64,000 nucleotides of DNA, from the NCBI RefSeq assembly GCF_003025035.1, contig NZ_PYJN01000013.1, positions 186,001 through 250,000 of the forward strand, read 5' to 3'. The notes beneath the pieces were generated by a model. It saw only the letters and a program-made list of their open reading frames with translations, did no database searches and was not told the origin of the DNA. The position numbers were made by a program, and so were the translations under genes. Shown piece by piece: positions 10,201-17,833 of the stretch (position 1 is its first letter; the number at the start of each line of letters is the position of its first letter). The stretch comes from Rhizobium sp. SEMIA4064. GTDB taxonomy: Bacteria > Pseudomonadota > Alphaproteobacteria > Rhizobiales > Rhizobiaceae.

Positions 10201-10664
10201 TGAAACTCGCGGCACGGATGTTGGCAAGCTCGATGGAGGCCTATCGCGAGCAGCAGGCCGATCCCGTCATCACGCGGGCAGGGGATTTGTTCTCGTTGCT
10301 GACCGGCCAGCGCTTTGCGCGATTGGTCGAAGAACATGACGAAAGGGATGCTCTGCAACTGCTGGCGGAGCGCTCCGGCGGCGAGCGTGTGCCGCTGGAT
10401 GGCTTGAGCGAGGGTACTGGCGACCAGCTTTACCTCGCGCTGCGGCTCGCCTTCCTCGAAGATTATTCGTCCCGCAACGAGCCCGCGCCGCTGATTGTCG
10501 ACGATATCTTCCAAACCTTCGACGATGATCGCGTCAGCGCCGGCCTGAAGGCGCTCGCCGGCACGGCGGAGCGTTTCCAAACCATTCTTTTCACCCATGA
10601 AATGAGTCTGGTCGAGATTGCCAAACGGGAGATCGGCAAGGATTTGGATCTGATCCAATTGTAG
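7203..10664 (+). CDS. YhaN-like AAA ATPase (Rad50/SMC-type)
   Basis: An 1,153-residue SMC-like ATPase. Residues 1-150 form the N-terminal ABC head with Walker A GPNEAGKSS (K38). About 190-1000 is Arg/Glu/Ala-rich and has long coiled-coil-like stretches. The C-terminal head has the signature LSEGTGDQLYLALRL and Walker B LIVDDIFQTFDD. There is no CxxC zinc hook in the central region (only isolated Cys), which separates it from Rad50/SbcC and fits YhaN. It directly follows the metallophosphoesterase with a three-base gap, so co-translation and a nuclease-ATPase complex are likely. Biological role is inferred from the family only. Confidence 0.87.
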   Translation: MRFDRLDILRYGALTERTLDFRVGAKLHVIYGPNEAGKSSALSAISDLLFGFPVAAEQSFLHEPTSLRVGAAISARDGATLAFRRRRGRKNTLLAPDDKEAPLAEDALALFLGNLSRDVFERAFGLDSLRLRQGATAMLHSGGEIGSLLFSAASGLTGLSRLRQSLDGEADGIYAPRRSKDRSFYRALDRHDEARKAERDNELKSGDWKKLLAEATELETELERLQDQRRETRQALDRLQRLKTLQPLLAEIDGEIAALDRLVDLSAIADSFADRLEQSLSDKRAAEDELRRAQQLATRTGEELSSIEIDETLLQISGDITQLFADTGNYRSQRQDLPRVDQELAGYDAALIQLGRRLGFSDVAQLEKRQPSDADCARLSELVEEGRRSLLRAQAIAEQLESERGQLAALEKDGLAGRLIDPRPHIDQLESLGGDLASLARLDALETQIRRAETNLHEAAARLRPPVADVEALFTAPLPDTAEIATHRETIDAARGSLREASDKVRVYDEQLAEIERALEDAERTGPIVTREQIADARDARNVLWQSIRDGLADGGRALEGKAIASFTTSLAEADRLADAALSDADRVSRHADNLLRQARLRQEREAAVRRLRQHEETSAQALAAFAALFEPCAIAALDPAAMLEWRRAVEGLLRECRALHDLVDERDEATLAEARVAPALKDLADATGYKSARLPSGAMAEGLRKHLRLLSERWNESRTREGEIASARDRLTRLGEQQQDIERRQTAWSDAFGKAVLPFGLPADATLEMAAAALKAWTELPDVLAEHDNRRRRVSGMRRDMADFERRLATLAATAGYELDHLPPDAAAEALHARVNAARGDQKKRDQLDEERQRAEAQAIRCDDAVAKVMADLARLTADLPEDTDLSALLSRLRERARLNTRLMESCDRFRQQADGDSEDETRTQLAGFERVAAELEIERLTAEDLRQFTAHGELIARLSENQRQRRALETGVSAEHAVFEKLSAEQEAKELARQWVVLKLAARMLASSMEAYREQQADPVITRAGDLFSLLTGQRFARLVEEHDERDALQLLAERSGGERVPLDGLSEGTGDQLYLALRLAFLEDYSSRNEPAPLIVDDIFQTFDDDRVSAGLKALAGTAERFQTILFTHEMSLVEIAKREIGKDLDLIQL

Positions 10665-10772
10665 AGCGTTAGCGTCGGTGTTGTCGCTTGGATGACGTCA
10701 TCGAATGGCATAGGCTGGCAGCAGAGAAAGAGGCGCGGCAAGCGTCGCGCTGGCAGAAGCAGGAGAAACGCC

Positions 10773-11168
10773 GTGGAGATCAAGCCCAAGGGATCGCGCC
10801 CGTCCTTCGATGCGCCGGCCGAATATTTTACCGGTGGCGTGCGTCAGGAACCATTGATGCAGGCAGAGGCGCCGGCACGCGTCCAGGTGGTCAATGTCAG
10901 CTTCGACCCGGGCGCCCGCACGGCCTGGCACACGCATCCCTTCGGCCAGACACTGGTCGTCACCTCCGGCAAGGGACTCGCGCAAAGCTGGGGCGGCGAA
11001 ATCCGGGAGATCAATACCGGCGACGTTCTCTGGTTCGCTCCGGGCGAAAAGCATTGGCACGGCGCTGGGCCGGACACCGCGCTGACGCACATCGCCATTC
11101 AGGAGATGCAGGACGGCAAGGCCGCCGACTGGATGGAATATGTAACCGAAGAGCAGTATCGCGGGTAA
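10773..11168 (+). CDS. Cupin-domain protein
   Basis: A 131-residue single-domain cupin. The metal-binding motif 1, with [17 protein letters not shown], gives the His pair and Gln. Motif 2, [15 protein letters not shown], gives the last His. Similar small cupins (YhfC/TM1459-like, carboxymuconolactone-associated) are often redox or isomerase proteins of unknown substrate. Open frame extends to 10692, but the GTG at 10773 has an excellent AGGAGA upstream and the extra 27 residues are Arg-rich and unlike the family. It is 108 bases after yhaN and convergent with the polysaccharide operon. Confidence 0.85.
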   Translation: MEIKPKGSRPSFDAPAEYFTGGVRQEPLMQAEAPARVQVVNVSFDPGARTAWHTHPFGQTLVVTSGKGLAQSWGGEIREINTGDVLWFAPGEKHWHGAGPDTALTHIAIQEMQDGKAADWMEYVTEEQYRG

Positions 11169-11209
11169 AACAACGCGACGGTTCCCTTAGGTGGGATAGC
11201 TGCCGAAAC

Positions 11210-13447
11210 TTACATCGATGGAATACGCAGCTTTGTTGGCATCAAGATCTTCGGGTCCGATTTGTCTCGGCTGTATGCCGGATTGATCGCCGGGTCCTCG
11301 AAAGTCTGCGTCGCGTGCAGCCGGCGCAGATTGTCTTTTTCCCGCTCAAATCGCTTTTTCCGTTCTCCCGATTTGTCCGATCCCCGTGAAAGCGATTCAT
11401 GATGGTAGAGACAGGCAAATGGCGTCCATATGATGCGAAACCCCGCCTTGTGGGCGCGCAGGCAATAGTCGACGTCATTATAGGCGACGGCGAAATTTTC
11501 TTCGTCGAACGTGTCGATGGCTTCGGCGCAGTCGCCGGAAATCAGCATGACCGCCCCGGTCACGCAGGTCATCGAATTGCGGACGTGCAGCCTGTTCATC
11601 GGCCCGCCGAAATCCTTGGGCTTGTTCATATACCAATGACCCGCCAACCCGCCGAAGCCGATAATAACGCCGGCATGTTGGATCTTGTCGTTCGGATAAA
11701 GAAGCTTGGCGCCGACGATGCCGGTCCCTTCATAGGCAAGACAGGCCACCATCTCCTTCAGCCAGTCGGGCTCGATAATCTCGACGTCATTGTTGAGGAT
11801 CAGATAGTGCTCACCTTTGGCGGCGCGCAAACCGCGATTGATCGACCGGGAAAAATTGAAGGGTTCAGGCGTGATCGAGGCCGAAAACTCTGGCCGCGTT
11901 TCGCGGTAGTGCGCGTAGAGATCCAGGACGGCCTTGTCCGAAGAGCCGTTGTCGATGACGAGCACTTCGAAATCGGCATAGTCCGTTCGCTCGAAGATAT
12001 CCTTCAACACCCTGGAGATCAGGTCGAAGCTATCCTTGCTGGGAATGATGATGGATATCTTCGGCCATGACATCTTCGGACGCTCGAACATCACGCGATG
12101 CAGGGTATTCGTCAGCGCGCCCTCAACGCGGACGGGCTGCCGTTGACGCTCAAATCGTTCGACAAGCGCCTTTCTGGCGTTGGCCGTCGCGGCATCCATG
12201 AATTTCCGCGAATAGGTGCGGCCATTGCGCCGCCACCAATAGGCTGGGTAGGGCAGGTGAAGGATGGTATTGTCGGGCAGTCCTTCCAGATAGCGCAGCA
12301 GGAGATCATAATCCTGCGATCCGTCATATCCGGTGCGGATATAGCCGATCTCCTGAAGCCGGCTACGGCGGTAGATGGAGAAATGATTGATGTAGTTGAC
12401 GCCTGTCAGAAGAACGGGGTCATAGGCCGGTTTCAACATCAGCCCCTTGGGCTTCAGCATGTCGTCGACAACCAGTTCATCGGTATAAAGGAAATTGGCA
12501 TCCGGATTCTGCTCCAACGTGTGCCGCACGACCTTGAAGGCATGAGGGGCGATTACGTCGTCATGGTCGAGGAAAGCGACCCATAGGCCGCGCGCATGCG
12601 AAAGTCCGGCGTTGGTAGCGGCTGCTATGCCACCGTTCTTCTCGTTCAGAACAAAATGGACATTGTCTCTCGGTCTCTGCGTCTCAAACCATCGCCGTGT
12701 TTCCAGCGAGGTCGATCCGTCGTCGCTTAGAATGAGTTCCGTACCCTCTTGGTTTTGTGCCTCGAAGGATTTCAGGAGATCGTCGAGATACCGTGCCGGA
12801 GCGTTATAGACGGGAACGACAACGCTGAGCCATAGCCCAGCCGTCGAGGAAACAGGGGAGGCAGCGAGATCGGCGGCAAGCCGGTAACTTGTTTCCGCAT
12901 ATTCTATCGCAGCATTCTTAGAACGTTTTCCGAAGGGCAGTTTTGGCAGCTTCGTCCAATACTGCGCCAGTTTGCCGAGATCGACCCGTTCCGCTTGCCC
13001 ATGGGGGCCGAGTAGCGTTGAAATATGCTTCTCGGCCGATTTCACCGAAGAAAAAGCCGCAACGTTGAAGCTGAACGTCGTCGGGAAAGTTGCGGGATCG
13101 GCGCGGAGCGAGCAGATGGTGCCGACGGCTCCCACATCGGCCGTAATAATGAAGCGACGCCCTGCCGACAGCGTGACCGCATCCTTTTCCCGAAAGCCGC
13201 GACCGCGATTGACGTAGAACTTCGGGTCGATCGGCTCATCGGTGCCGGCAATATGAACGACGACAAGCCTCTTTCTGACGGGCGCAAAGCGAATTTCGAA
13301 AGCAGGATCGTCGCCAAGGGATGTCCATAAATTGGCATCCGCACCGGAAATCTGGCGTCGAAGATCGTTATTGGGAAAAATCTTAAGTGTCATTGATTTC
13401 TTAATATCCAAATCCCGGCCACAGAGAGCGTCTCCATGGCTGGCCAT
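11210..13447 (-). CDS. Dual-domain family 2 glycosyltransferase
   Basis: A 745-residue protein with two GT2 (GT-A) catalytic domains. The first starts near residue 207 (WLSVVVPVYN) with LILSDDGS and the metal-binding AFLDHDD. The second starts near 462 (KISIIIPSKD) with VLVIDNGSSD and LILNNDVE. Such tandem enzymes add two alternating sugars to a growing polysaccharide. The first 200 residues match nothing I recognise. The ATG at 13447 overlaps the upstream stop (TGATG), which suggests translational coupling; a later ATG at 13393 is possible. It is the last gene of the leftward polysaccharide operon. Confidence 0.85.
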   Translation of the reverse strand: MASHGDALCGRDLDIKKSMTLKIFPNNDLRRQISGADANLWTSLGDDPAFEIRFAPVRKRLVVVHIAGTDEPIDPKFYVNRGRGFREKDAVTLSAGRRFIITADVGAVGTICSLRADPATFPTTFSFNVAAFSSVKSAEKHISTLLGPHGQAERVDLGKLAQYWTKLPKLPFGKRSKNAAIEYAETSYRLAADLAASPVSSTAGLWLSVVVPVYNAPARYLDDLLKSFEAQNQEGTELILSDDGSTSLETRRWFETQRPRDNVHFVLNEKNGGIAAATNAGLSHARGLWVAFLDHDDVIAPHAFKVVRHTLEQNPDANFLYTDELVVDDMLKPKGLMLKPAYDPVLLTGVNYINHFSIYRRSRLQEIGYIRTGYDGSQDYDLLLRYLEGLPDNTILHLPYPAYWWRRNGRTYSRKFMDAATANARKALVERFERQRQPVRVEGALTNTLHRVMFERPKMSWPKISIIIPSKDSFDLISRVLKDIFERTDYADFEVLVIDNGSSDKAVLDLYAHYRETRPEFSASITPEPFNFSRSINRGLRAAKGEHYLILNNDVEIIEPDWLKEMVACLAYEGTGIVGAKLLYPNDKIQHAGVIIGFGGLAGHWYMNKPKDFGGPMNRLHVRNSMTCVTGAVMLISGDCAEAIDTFDEENFAVAYNDVDYCLRAHKAGFRIIWTPFACLYHHESLSRGSDKSGERKKRFEREKDNLRRLHATQTFEDPAINPAYSRDKSDPKILMPTKLRIPSM

Positions 13448-14577
13448 CAAGCCATATCACCAAGCCCGTCAAAACATATGCCTGGAAATGCCGGCGTCGC
13501 GCTCTGGCGCATTTTTTCTATGGATTGCAGTGTTGCATTGCGCGCGGCAATTCGCTGGTCTCGATCCTCCACAAGCTGATCGATGGCCATCAGCCATTCC
13601 TCCGGCGCGTTCCCGATGTGAATCTCGCCAGAGACGGCGCAGCGTGCAAACGTCGCGCATTGCGAAAATATGGCGGCGGCTCCCATGCGGCTTATATCGA
13701 TCCGCTTGGTGTCGGCGCGGCTGTCGTTGGTCCTTCCCGCCAAGAGCGGCACCAGGGCAATGTCGGAACCATGGTCCGTGGTCCTTGCGAGGTAGGACGA
13801 CCACGGCAATTGCGGGTGTATCGTCATTCTAGCCGGCTCGATGCTCTGACGACACCATCGACGCGCAAGGTAGCCATCGGCAAAGACCTCGAAATGCAAA
13901 TTCCCATGCTTGTTCATCGCAGATCTGACGATCGGCATCAGGAACTCGTGCTCGTGACGGTGAATACCGGTCGCATGATAGACCATCTTCAGCGACGCCG
14001 CAGTTTCATCCTTCCTCTCGACCGATCCGCGGGTGAGGGGTGATGGCATCGGCGCGAGGATGTCGACCTTATGGCCCGACTTTGCCAGCGTGCCGGCCAG
14101 GTGCTCGGTCGAGGCCCACAAATGGGTAAGCAATCGGTTGAGGCGCGGGAGCGGCCGGATAGCGAAATTGAGCAGTCGGAATTTATAGAGCCAATTGGCT
14201 TCGTCGCCCGCGATGACGGCGGGAATATCGTCGTCGACGAAATAGGCTATCCCCGCCAGACGCTTTTGCCGGTGCTCCAGCCAGCGCAGTTGCGGCTTCT
14301 TGATGTAGCGGCAGATGATGACGAACAGTCCTTCGCAATCGACGTCATCCAATCCGTCATCGAGCCCCTTCACGATAACGGGAATATCGGCAAGGGCTTT
14401 GCTCCGCTCCTCCAGATAGTAGCTGACGCTGGGGTTGGGATATCGCGACAGGACGAGCAGTCGTTTCGCGGGCGGGCGAATACCGTCGATAGGCGCAGCG
14501 GAAGGTTGCGGCCTGGGTATTGATCCATAGATGGTGTCGCGCAGACTTTGCATGGGTGATTGACGGAGCGTGATCAC
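13447..14577 (-). CDS. Putative glycosyltransferase (GT-B-like)
   Basis: A 376-residue protein placed between a KpsE-like gene and the dual GT2 gene. The N-terminal half (KRLLVLSRYPNPSVSYYLEE, then FVDDDIPAV) and the segment HLWASTEHLA followed by VDILAPMPSP recall GT-B enzymes that use nucleotide sugars. A clear donor-site EX7E motif is not obvious, so activity is inferred. The GTG at 14577 overlaps the upstream stop as GTGA; an internal ATG at 14553 is the alternative. It ends in a TGATG overlap with the next gene. No terminator separates these genes. Confidence 0.62.
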   Translation of the reverse strand: MITLRQSPMQSLRDTIYGSIPRPQPSAAPIDGIRPPAKRLLVLSRYPNPSVSYYLEERSKALADIPVIVKGLDDGLDDVDCEGLFVIICRYIKKPQLRWLEHRQKRLAGIAYFVDDDIPAVIAGDEANWLYKFRLLNFAIRPLPRLNRLLTHLWASTEHLAGTLAKSGHKVDILAPMPSPLTRGSVERKDETAASLKMVYHATGIHRHEHEFLMPIVRSAMNKHGNLHFEVFADGYLARRWCRQSIEPARMTIHPQLPWSSYLARTTDHGSDIALVPLLAGRTNDSRADTKRIDISRMGAAAIFSQCATFARCAVSGEIHIGNAPEEWLMAIDQLVEDRDQRIAARNATLQSIEKMRQSATPAFPGICFDGLGDMA

Positions 14578-15839
14578 GCCAGGCGGTTTCGCAGGCTTGT
14601 CAGCAGGCCGACGACAATGCCCCAAATTGCCAGGGTCAGTGCCAAGATACCGCCGATCCAGAGTCCTCGTTTGGGATATTCCGCTTCGTCCGGCAGGTCC
14701 GGCGCAAGAAATGTGTCGAGATAGAGGAGCTGCTGCTTACTGACGAACTGCACTTGCTCCAGCGTTTTCATGCTGGTGGCGAATTGCTGTTCGGCCAGGC
14801 TTTGCTCCAATTGTCGTTGGGACATGTCGACCGACACGTCGGCAAGGTTCTGCGCAGATTTATTCTGCCCTGCCACCTGGCTGTTCAGATCGTCCAGTTG
14901 CTTTTGCTTGCTGTCGATTTCGCGCTTCAGAACCTTCATTTGCGGCGCATTGGGCGCCACCGTCCCGAGCAAGGCATCGTATTTCTGCTGCAGATTGATC
15001 TTGTCCGTCTGAACGCTGGCTATCAAGCCAGAGAGGATTGCAGATGATCCCTCGACACTGAGGACGCCCGTTTGGTTGCGGGCAAGCTGAAGCTGCTCTC
15101 GCGCTTTCTGCAGTTGATTCTTGGCATTATCCAAATTGGTTTGAGCTGTCGTGATGACATCGCGCCAGATGCGGTTGTTGACGTCGTTGACCACGGCTTC
15201 GGAGGCAGCAACGACCTCCTGCAATATCTTTTGCGCATCGGCGGCGGAAAAGGCACGGACCTTGACCGTCACGATACCGCTGTTGGCATCGATTTTGACT
15301 GAGACCATGTCCTTCCAGTAGTCGAGCATCTTCTCCGAAGTCGCATCCTGCTTGAGTCTCGCCAGCGGATCGATCGCCGGGTTTCCATAGAGTTTTTGGA
15401 AGTCGACTTTGGCCCGGAGTGCGGCCACCATGTCCTTGCTGGCAATGAAATTGGTAACGATCAGCGTATCCTGAACGATCTGCGCCGATGGCAGGCCGGT
15501 TACCTTGGCCAGTTGGTCCTTGCCGAGCGCCGGCGTCGACGACCGGACGGTAAAGCGCGTTTCGGACTGAAATTGATCCGAAGCCATTCGTGAGAAGTAA
15601 TAGATCGAAACGGCGTTCGGAATAACCAGAAACAACACCGTAAAAGCCAATATGGCCCTTCCGAGAATTTGTTCCATCGGGCGGGGGCGCAATCCAACTG
15701 CTTTGTAAAATTGGCTTCGCTTCGATGTCGAAAAGCGCAATTTGCGCGCAGTCACCGACAGTTTCGCGGCAACGTCGCGGCTGTGCTGGATCGCACTGAG
15801 CTGAACAGTTTCAGATGTCTTTCCGGTATCGTGAGCCAT
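14574..15839 (-). CDS. KpsE-like capsular polysaccharide export protein (second copy)
   Basis: A 421-residue inner-membrane protein of the Wzz/KpsE polysaccharide co-polymerase family. One membrane segment lies near residues 60-80 (AILAFTVLFLVIPNAVSIYYF), then a long periplasmic region with coiled coils (about 230-340, Gln/Lys-rich), then a second membrane segment near the C terminus (GLWIGGILALTLAIWGIVVG) preceded by APDLPDEAEYPKRG, the family's Pro-rich signature. The ATG at 15839 gives MAHDTGKTSE; a longer frame to 15962 would overlap the kpsT-like gene. It is a paralogue of the KpsE-like gene at 16535, with one ABC ATPase between them. Confidence 0.85.
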   Translation of the reverse strand: MAHDTGKTSETVQLSAIQHSRDVAAKLSVTARKLRFSTSKRSQFYKAVGLRPRPMEQILGRAILAFTVLFLVIPNAVSIYYFSRMASDQFQSETRFTVRSSTPALGKDQLAKVTGLPSAQIVQDTLIVTNFIASKDMVAALRAKVDFQKLYGNPAIDPLARLKQDATSEKMLDYWKDMVSVKIDANSGIVTVKVRAFSAADAQKILQEVVAASEAVVNDVNNRIWRDVITTAQTNLDNAKNQLQKAREQLQLARNQTGVLSVEGSSAILSGLIASVQTDKINLQQKYDALLGTVAPNAPQMKVLKREIDSKQKQLDDLNSQVAGQNKSAQNLADVSVDMSQRQLEQSLAEQQFATSMKTLEQVQFVSKQQLLYLDTFLAPDLPDEAEYPKRGLWIGGILALTLAIWGIVVGLLTSLRNRLA

Positions 15840-15868
15840 ATGGGACCTAGTTGAAAACCCGTCGCATC

Positions 15869-16522
15869 TTATCTGTTCAATCTGTAGTAGGCTTCGATGG
15901 CCTGCTCGACCTGATCGAAAAATATGAGCCTGCCGTCGACGAGCACCATTCCCTTGTCGCAATGCGATTTGATCATGCTCATGCTGTGCGAGATCATGAT
16001 GATGTCGGAATGTTTCCGTCGGCTGTCAAATGCGACGCGGCAGCGCTCTTGAAACCGGGCATCGCCGACGGCCAGAACCTCGTCGACGAGATAGCACTCG
16101 AATTCGATCGCCATGGAAAGCCCAAAAGCCAATCGGGCCGCCATGCCGGAAGAATAGGTGCGTACCGGCGCGTTGATATAGTCGCCGAGTTCCGCGAACT
16201 CTTCGACAAAACGGGAGACGCGCCTGACATCCTCCCCATAGGCGCGGGCGACGAAGTGAAGATTCGCGCGGCCGGTCATATAGGGATTGAAGCCGCTGGA
16301 AAGGCCCAACGGCCAGGACACCCGAACGTCCTTGGTGATCTTGCCCGAATTTGCCAGCATGGTGCCGGCGATCATCCGCATCGTCGTGGACTTTCCGGCG
16401 CCGTTCACGCCGAGCAGGCCATAGGAATAGCCGGACATGAACTCGCAGCTCACGCGATCCAGGATTACTTTCTTGGTATTCTGGGTCTTGAAGTGTTTCG
16501 ATACGTTCTTGAAGCGGATCAT
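15869..16522 (-). CDS. kpsT: KpsT-like ABC transporter ATPase for polysaccharide export
   Basis: A 217-residue ATPase of the polysaccharide ABC-2 exporters (KpsT/RkpS type). Walker A is GVNGAGKST (K44), the signature is YSSGMAARLAFGLSMAIEF and Walker B with the D-loop is CYLVDEVLAVGD. The short length without a C-terminal carbohydrate-binding domain fits KpsT rather than Wzt. It would power capsule export through the inner membrane with a KpsM permease, but no permease gene lies next to it. It is sandwiched between two KpsE-like genes, 12 bases after one and 29 bases before the other. Confidence 0.92.
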   Translation of the reverse strand: MIRFKNVSKHFKTQNTKKVILDRVSCEFMSGYSYGLLGVNGAGKSTTMRMIAGTMLANSGKITKDVRVSWPLGLSSGFNPYMTGRANLHFVARAYGEDVRRVSRFVEEFAELGDYINAPVRTYSSGMAARLAFGLSMAIEFECYLVDEVLAVGDARFQERCRVAFDSRRKHSDIIMISHSMSMIKSHCDKGMVLVDGRLIFFDQVEQAIEAYYRLNR

Positions 16523-16534
16523 CGCGCATGTCGC

Positions 16535-17833
16535 CTATATCTGATGATCCTGCACCGACGCCCAGATCAACGAAAGCGTTGCCCAGAGAACGGCTAAGCC
16601 AAGCAATATAATCAGCGGTGTCGTGATCCGGTGCGGAAAGATAGCTTCGTCCGGAAGCGCCGGTTTTACGAACACCGCCAAATAAAGCGTCTTTCGAAGC
16701 GCTTCCGCGAGCACCGCATCGTAGTTCTTCTGGGAAGCCTCGTAGAGCTTCTCCGCAATCATCCGGTTTGTGTCGAGCTTGGAGTATTCCAGCAGCGCTT
16801 TGGCAAGACTGGCATTTTCCGGCCCGGTCAGCTCCGCTTTCTTCTTGTCGATCTGAGCGTCAAGGCTCTGCAGGGCGAGCGTGAGCTGCTGATAGGTCGG
16901 AGAACCCTTGGCATGTGACTGCTTCATTACGAACAGGCGCGTTTCGAATTCGAGCTTCTGCGCAAGCAGTCCTGTCAGCAGCGTGCTACTGTCCTTGGCC
17001 TGAGCCTCCGGGCTGAGAAGCCCGGATTGATGCTGAAATTGGTTGAGCGCGGTCAGGGTGTCGTTATAGGCCTTGCCGCTTTTCTCAACATCCGCCTGCA
17101 TGCTTTGCACAATATCATTGCGCGCGCGCTGCGAGAGTTCGTTGATCAACGATTCGCTCTCCTGAATGATGGCGTCGGAGAGCTTTACCGAATCATCGGG
17201 CGTGAACGCGCGCACCTTCAAAGTGATGATACCGGAAGAGACGTCAATATAGGCGCTGACGTGATTTTCCCAATAGTTCAGGAACTTCTCATCGGATTGC
17301 GTGGAGCGGAATCGAGATAGAAAATCCGCATCCTGCCGCGCGAACATGGATCGATAGTCGAGTTTCTCGCCGATCCGTTTCAGGATCTCGGTCGAGTGAA
17401 TGAAGCTCGTGACGACATAGGCATCCTGTGATGCAGAACGCATGTTGAGAAGGCCTGCTGCGCCGCCGCTATTTTCGGACCCGCCGCTGCCGTCGCCCTT
17501 ATCATCCGAACTGGTGCCGGAGAGTGCGCGGACGGCGAAACGGGCTTCGGCAACATACTGATCCGAGGCGATGAAGACGTAATAGATCAAGCTCGCCAGA
17601 AACGGCAGGATAACGATCAACAGAAAGCTGAGGAGCCGCAGTGGCGGTTTGCCACCGGCTTGGGGTGCTGGTTCGTGCGTGCCGGGTACCGGCAAATATT
17701 CGATGTCTTCCAGATCATCGTGCCGGTGCCGTTCCGGTAGCCGTCGCCGAAACAATGACGGCAAGATCTGCCGTGCCGGTTTTGCCCGCGGATATTGCTG
17801 ATCGATCGTCTCTTCAATGGCTATTTTGGGCAT
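16535..17833 (-). CDS. kpsE: KpsE/RkpR-like capsular polysaccharide export protein
   Basis: A 432-residue inner-membrane periplasmic adaptor of the KpsE family. It has a charged cytoplasmic N terminus (about 1-65), a membrane segment LLSFLLIVILPFLASLIYYV (about 68-87) and a Gly/Ser-rich stretch near 105-125. A long periplasmic helical region (about 210-370) follows, then KPALPDEAIFPHRI and a C-terminal membrane segment (about 405-425). It links the KpsMT transporter to the outer-membrane exporter. Its start lies inside the upstream gene (20-base overlap), so the two are likely co-translated. Confidence 0.88.
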   Translation of the reverse strand: MPKIAIEETIDQQYPRAKPARQILPSLFRRRLPERHRHDDLEDIEYLPVPGTHEPAPQAGGKPPLRLLSFLLIVILPFLASLIYYVFIASDQYVAEARFAVRALSGTSSDDKGDGSGGSENSGGAAGLLNMRSASQDAYVVTSFIHSTEILKRIGEKLDYRSMFARQDADFLSRFRSTQSDEKFLNYWENHVSAYIDVSSGIITLKVRAFTPDDSVKLSDAIIQESESLINELSQRARNDIVQSMQADVEKSGKAYNDTLTALNQFQHQSGLLSPEAQAKDSSTLLTGLLAQKLEFETRLFVMKQSHAKGSPTYQQLTLALQSLDAQIDKKKAELTGPENASLAKALLEYSKLDTNRMIAEKLYEASQKNYDAVLAEALRKTLYLAVFVKPALPDEAIFPHRITTPLIILLGLAVLWATLSLIWASVQDHQI

